Origin: Microbacterium sp. CH12i
GTDB taxonomy: Bacteria; Actinomycetota; Actinomycetes; Actinomycetales; Microbacteriaceae
Assembly: GCF_000685355.1 (NCBI RefSeq)
Contig: NZ_JHET01000010.1
Coordinates: forward strand, 372,001-436,000
DNA: 64,000 nt
Direction of reading: 5' to 3'
Within the stretch, counting starts at the first letter, position 1; each line of letters starts with the position of its first letter. This document shows positions 61,916-64,000 of the stretch, piece by piece. Position numbers and translations under genes: made by a program. The notes under the pieces were generated by a model. That model saw nothing but the letters and a program-made list of their open reading frames with translations. It did not search any database and had not been told where the DNA came from.

Positions 61916-63300
61916 CAGCCGATCACCGCCCTGGGCTGGCTGCGTACGCCGTCCGAGATGCGCAGCAGGAGGGCTACGATCAGCCAGTTCGCGACCAGCG
62001 ACGATCCGCCAGCGGCGAGGAACGGTGTGGTGAGGCCGGTCAGCGGGATGACGCGCGTCACGCCGCCCACCATGATGAACACCTGCAGCGCGATCGTGAA
62101 CGACAGTCCGGTCGCGAGGAGCTTGCCGAAGTCATCCTGCCCGGCGATGCCGATCCTTACCCCCCGGCTGACGAACACCATGTACAGCGCAAGGATCGCG
62201 AACAGCCCGATGAGGCCGAGCTCTTCGCCCAGGCTGGGGATGATGTAGTCACTGTGCGCGAGCGGGGTGATGTCTGGGCGGCCTTGTCCGAGACCGGTGC
62301 CGATGAGGCCCCCGTGGGCGAGACCGAAGATCCCCTGCACGAGCTGGTAGCCCGGACCCTGCGGGTCAACGACCGTCGGATCGAATGCAAACAGCCAGTT
62401 GACGAAGCGAGCGTGCACGTATGCAAGGATCTGCGTCGCGACGAGTGCGCCGGCGGCGACGAGCGCGAGACCGATGAGCACCCAACTGGTCTTTCCGGTC
62501 GCAACGTAGAGCATGGCAATGAACATGCCGAAGATGAGCATGCCGGTGCCGAGGTCGCGCTGCACGACGATGATGCCCAGTGAGATCAGCCAGACGACGA
62601 TGACCGGGCCGAGCTCGCGCATGCGCGGCCAGGTGATGCCCAGGAAGACTTTTCCGACTGACGTGAGACTCTCTCGCGTGCGCACCAGATAGCCGGCGAA
62701 GAAGATCGCCAGACAGATCTTGGCGAGCTCACCGGGTTGGAACGCGAAGAGGCCGCCGAGAGACACCCACACGTCGGCGTTCGAGCCGGAGGCGCCGAGG
62801 CCGGGAACGAACGGCAGGAGCAGCAGCAGGATTCCGGCGAGCCCGAAGAGGTAGGTGTAGCGGAACAGGATCCGGTAGTTGCGCAGCAGAATGACGACGA
62901 CGATGGCGCCAGCGAGCGAGATAGCCGTCCAGGCCAACTGTTTCGTGGAGTACGCGTTCCAGCCGGTGTTGTGTTCGGCGATGTCGATCCGGTAGATCAT
63001 CGCAATGCCGAGGCCGGTCAGCAGTGTCGCAATGGGAAGGACGAATGGGTCGGCGTCGGATGCCACCACACGCAGCACGATGTGCAGGGCAAAGGCGAGG
63101 ACCGCCAGGCCGCCGCCGATGAACAGGATGAACGGGTCGATCAGGCCGAGTGCGCCCAGCTGCACGAGCGTGAGGGCTGCCCCGCTGATGGCGCAGGCGA
63201 ACAGCAGCAGCCAGAACTCGCGGTTGCGCTGGGTCTGCGGCATTCGCATCCGCTTGAGGGCTTTGATGACCGCGGTGTCGGCGGCGACGTCGGTGCTCAT
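61915..63300 (-). CDS. rodA: SEDS peptidoglycan polymerase RodA/FtsW
   Basis: A 461-residue protein with about ten membrane helices. SEDS features: V-I-L-L-R-N-Y-R-I-L, Q-P-G-E-L-A-K-I near residue 190, R-D-L-G-T-G-M-L near 250 (catalytic Asp), and S-D-Y-I-I-P-S-L-G-E-E-L-G near 340. It polymerises glycan strands with the transpeptidase encoded next. It is preceded by pstP with a 4-base overlap. Confidence 0.95.
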   Translation of the reverse strand: MSTDVAADTAVIKALKRMRMPQTQRNREFWLLLFACAISGAALTLVQLGALGLIDPFILFIGGGLAVLAFALHIVLRVVASDADPFVLPIATLLTGLGIAMIYRIDIAEHNTGWNAYSTKQLAWTAISLAGAIVVVILLRNYRILFRYTYLFGLAGILLLLLPFVPGLGASGSNADVWVSLGGLFAFQPGELAKICLAIFFAGYLVRTRESLTSVGKVFLGITWPRMRELGPVIVVWLISLGIIVVQRDLGTGMLIFGMFIAMLYVATGKTSWVLIGLALVAAGALVATQILAYVHARFVNWLFAFDPTVVDPQGPGYQLVQGIFGLAHGGLIGTGLGQGRPDITPLAHSDYIIPSLGEELGLIGLFAILALYMVFVSRGVRIGIAGQDDFGKLLATGLSFTIALQVFIMVGGVTRVIPLTGLTTPFLAAGGSSLVANWLIVALLLRISDGVRSQPRAVIG

Positions 63301-64000
63301 CCGGCATCCCCTCCGTCAGTGCTCGTGGCCGCGGGAGTTGGGATCGGTGTCGGCGAGGGCGTGGTGGCGGGAGTCTCCGTGACGACGGCATCCGCACCGG
63401 CGCGCAGCCGATCAACGATCGCCATCGCATCGGCGAGCGAGCGCGCATTGATCGTGCGTTCAACCGACGCACGCTGATAGGGAGGAAGCTCGGCGAGCAG
63501 GATGCCGGTGTCGTCGAGTTCACTCGAGAGAGAAATCGGCCCGATGCTCTGCTGTACACCCTGGAAGATCACGACACTGTCATCGTCGGCGCGACGAAAT
63601 AGCGCGTCTGCGTCCAGTTGTACGCCAAGAGACCGGCGCGGCGAGGGCAAGGATCACCACGACCAGTGCAGCGAACCAACCGATTCGGCGGCGCTTCGCG
63701 CGCGGCGATCTTCTTCGATGAGCTCTTCGAGGTAGTCGGCGGCGGGTTCGAAGTGCGAGGGCTCGTTGGCTGCCTGACGCACCGGGTGCAGCCAGCTTGT
63801 GCGGCCGACGCGCGCTGCCGGGATGAGGACGCCGGAGGGGTTCGATGCCGCACCGACGATGGTCGGGGTGCCCGAGGAGAGCGGGTGCACCCCGCCGACG
63901 TCGACAATGACGGTCGTGACGTTGTCTGGCGCTCCGCCGTCAAGGGCCTGCTTGAGCAGGTTGTCGGCGGTGCGCCCTGGGGGCAGGCCCAAGCGCATGG
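63297..64000 (-). CDS. pstP: PP2C phosphatase PstP, partial, three apparent deletions
   Basis: C-terminal part of the phosphatase that reverses PknA/PknB; the N-terminal about 150 residues lie beyond the right edge. In-frame here: A-D-N-L-L-K-Q-A, G-G-A-P-D-N-V-T-T-V-I-V-D-V (metal-binding D and N). The frame breaks at 63695-63696 (GAAGC should be GAAAGC), near 63633-63638 and near 63588-63593 (one G each). Restoring these gives R-K-R-R-R-I-G-W-F-A-A-L, a membrane helix, Y-N-W-T-Q-T-R-Y-F-V and the outer domain V-V-I-F-Q-G-V-Q-Q-S-I-G-P. Three errors within about 110 bases. Confidence 0.8.

Overview
The window is a piece of a high-GC actinobacterial chromosome centred on the replication origin. 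Gene content, codon use and gene order (rpmH-dnaA-dnaN-recF-dciA-gyrB-gyrA-DUF3566-tRNA-Ile-tRNA-Ala to the right; rnpA-yidD-yidC-khpB-rsmG-parA-parB-...-trxA-trxB-DUF6049-CCA transferase to the left) match the order known from Mycobacterium and relatives. Details such as the DUF6716/NeuB/polysialyltransferase-type locus point to Microbacteriaceae, probably Microbacterium; the species is not determinable by eye.

Layout, left to right. 0.1-2.4 kb: an acyl-CoA dehydrogenase-like flavoprotein and an uncharacterised protein. 2.5-8.4 kb: a five-gene minus-strand operon for a nonulosonic (sialic-type) acid glycan (GT2 glycosyltransferase, polysialyltransferase-like enzyme, CMP-sialate synthetase fused to a HAD phosphatase, sialate synthase, DUF6716-like protein). 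8.5-13.7 kb: two tandem membrane paralogues, a lipoprotein, an esterase/dioxygenase pair resembling MhqD/MhqO, and a FitAB/VapBC-type toxin-antitoxin pair. 13.7-23.9 kb: CCA transferase, then an island with an AIPR-type defence protein and a small HTH protein, then an LLM oxidoreductase, a methyltransferase, DUF6049, trxB and trxA. In Mycobacterium a Nudix gene, murJ, sigM and cwlM also lie in this stretch; none is present here. 24-31.7 kb: small conserved gene, sugar transporter, parB, parA, an 0.8-kb parS-rich region built with striking two-fold symmetry, rsmG, khpB, yidC, yidD, rnpA, rpmH. 31.7-33.8 kb: dnaA flanked on both sides by DnaA boxes (oriC). 33.8-41.9 kb: dnaN, recF, dciA, gyrB, gyrA, DUF3566. 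42-45.2 kb: a two-component system with a DUF4097 protein, then tRNA-Ile and tRNA-Ala. 45.2-53.3 kb: DAHP synthase preceded by a Trp/Tyr-rich leader peptide and hairpin, aminotransferase, amidohydrolase, Nudix, YbaK-like, membrane protein, then a three-gene set resembling a split polymorphic toxin plus immunity protein. 53.4-64 kb: ppiA, rhomboid, a DnaA-box cluster, crgA, sortase, small membrane protein, pabA/trpG, and the cell-wall signalling cluster pknB-pknA-pbpA-rodA-pstP running off the right edge.

The sequence appears to carry uncorrected homopolymer errors. dnaA, recF, gyrB (twice), DUF3566, sortase, pstP (three times), the AIPR gene and the small HTH gene are each broken by one- or two-base slips, nearly all shortenings of a short run, and every one is restored to a family-like protein by adding back the run base. 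Several are essential genes, so I annotate them as full-length CDSs with a note rather than as pseudogenes.

Functionally the core is replication initiation, chromosome partition (ParAB-parS), membrane protein insertion, redox and cell-wall growth control. Accessory pieces (sialic-type glycan, AIPR island, toxin-antitoxin, toxin/immunity set) sit between these conserved blocks.
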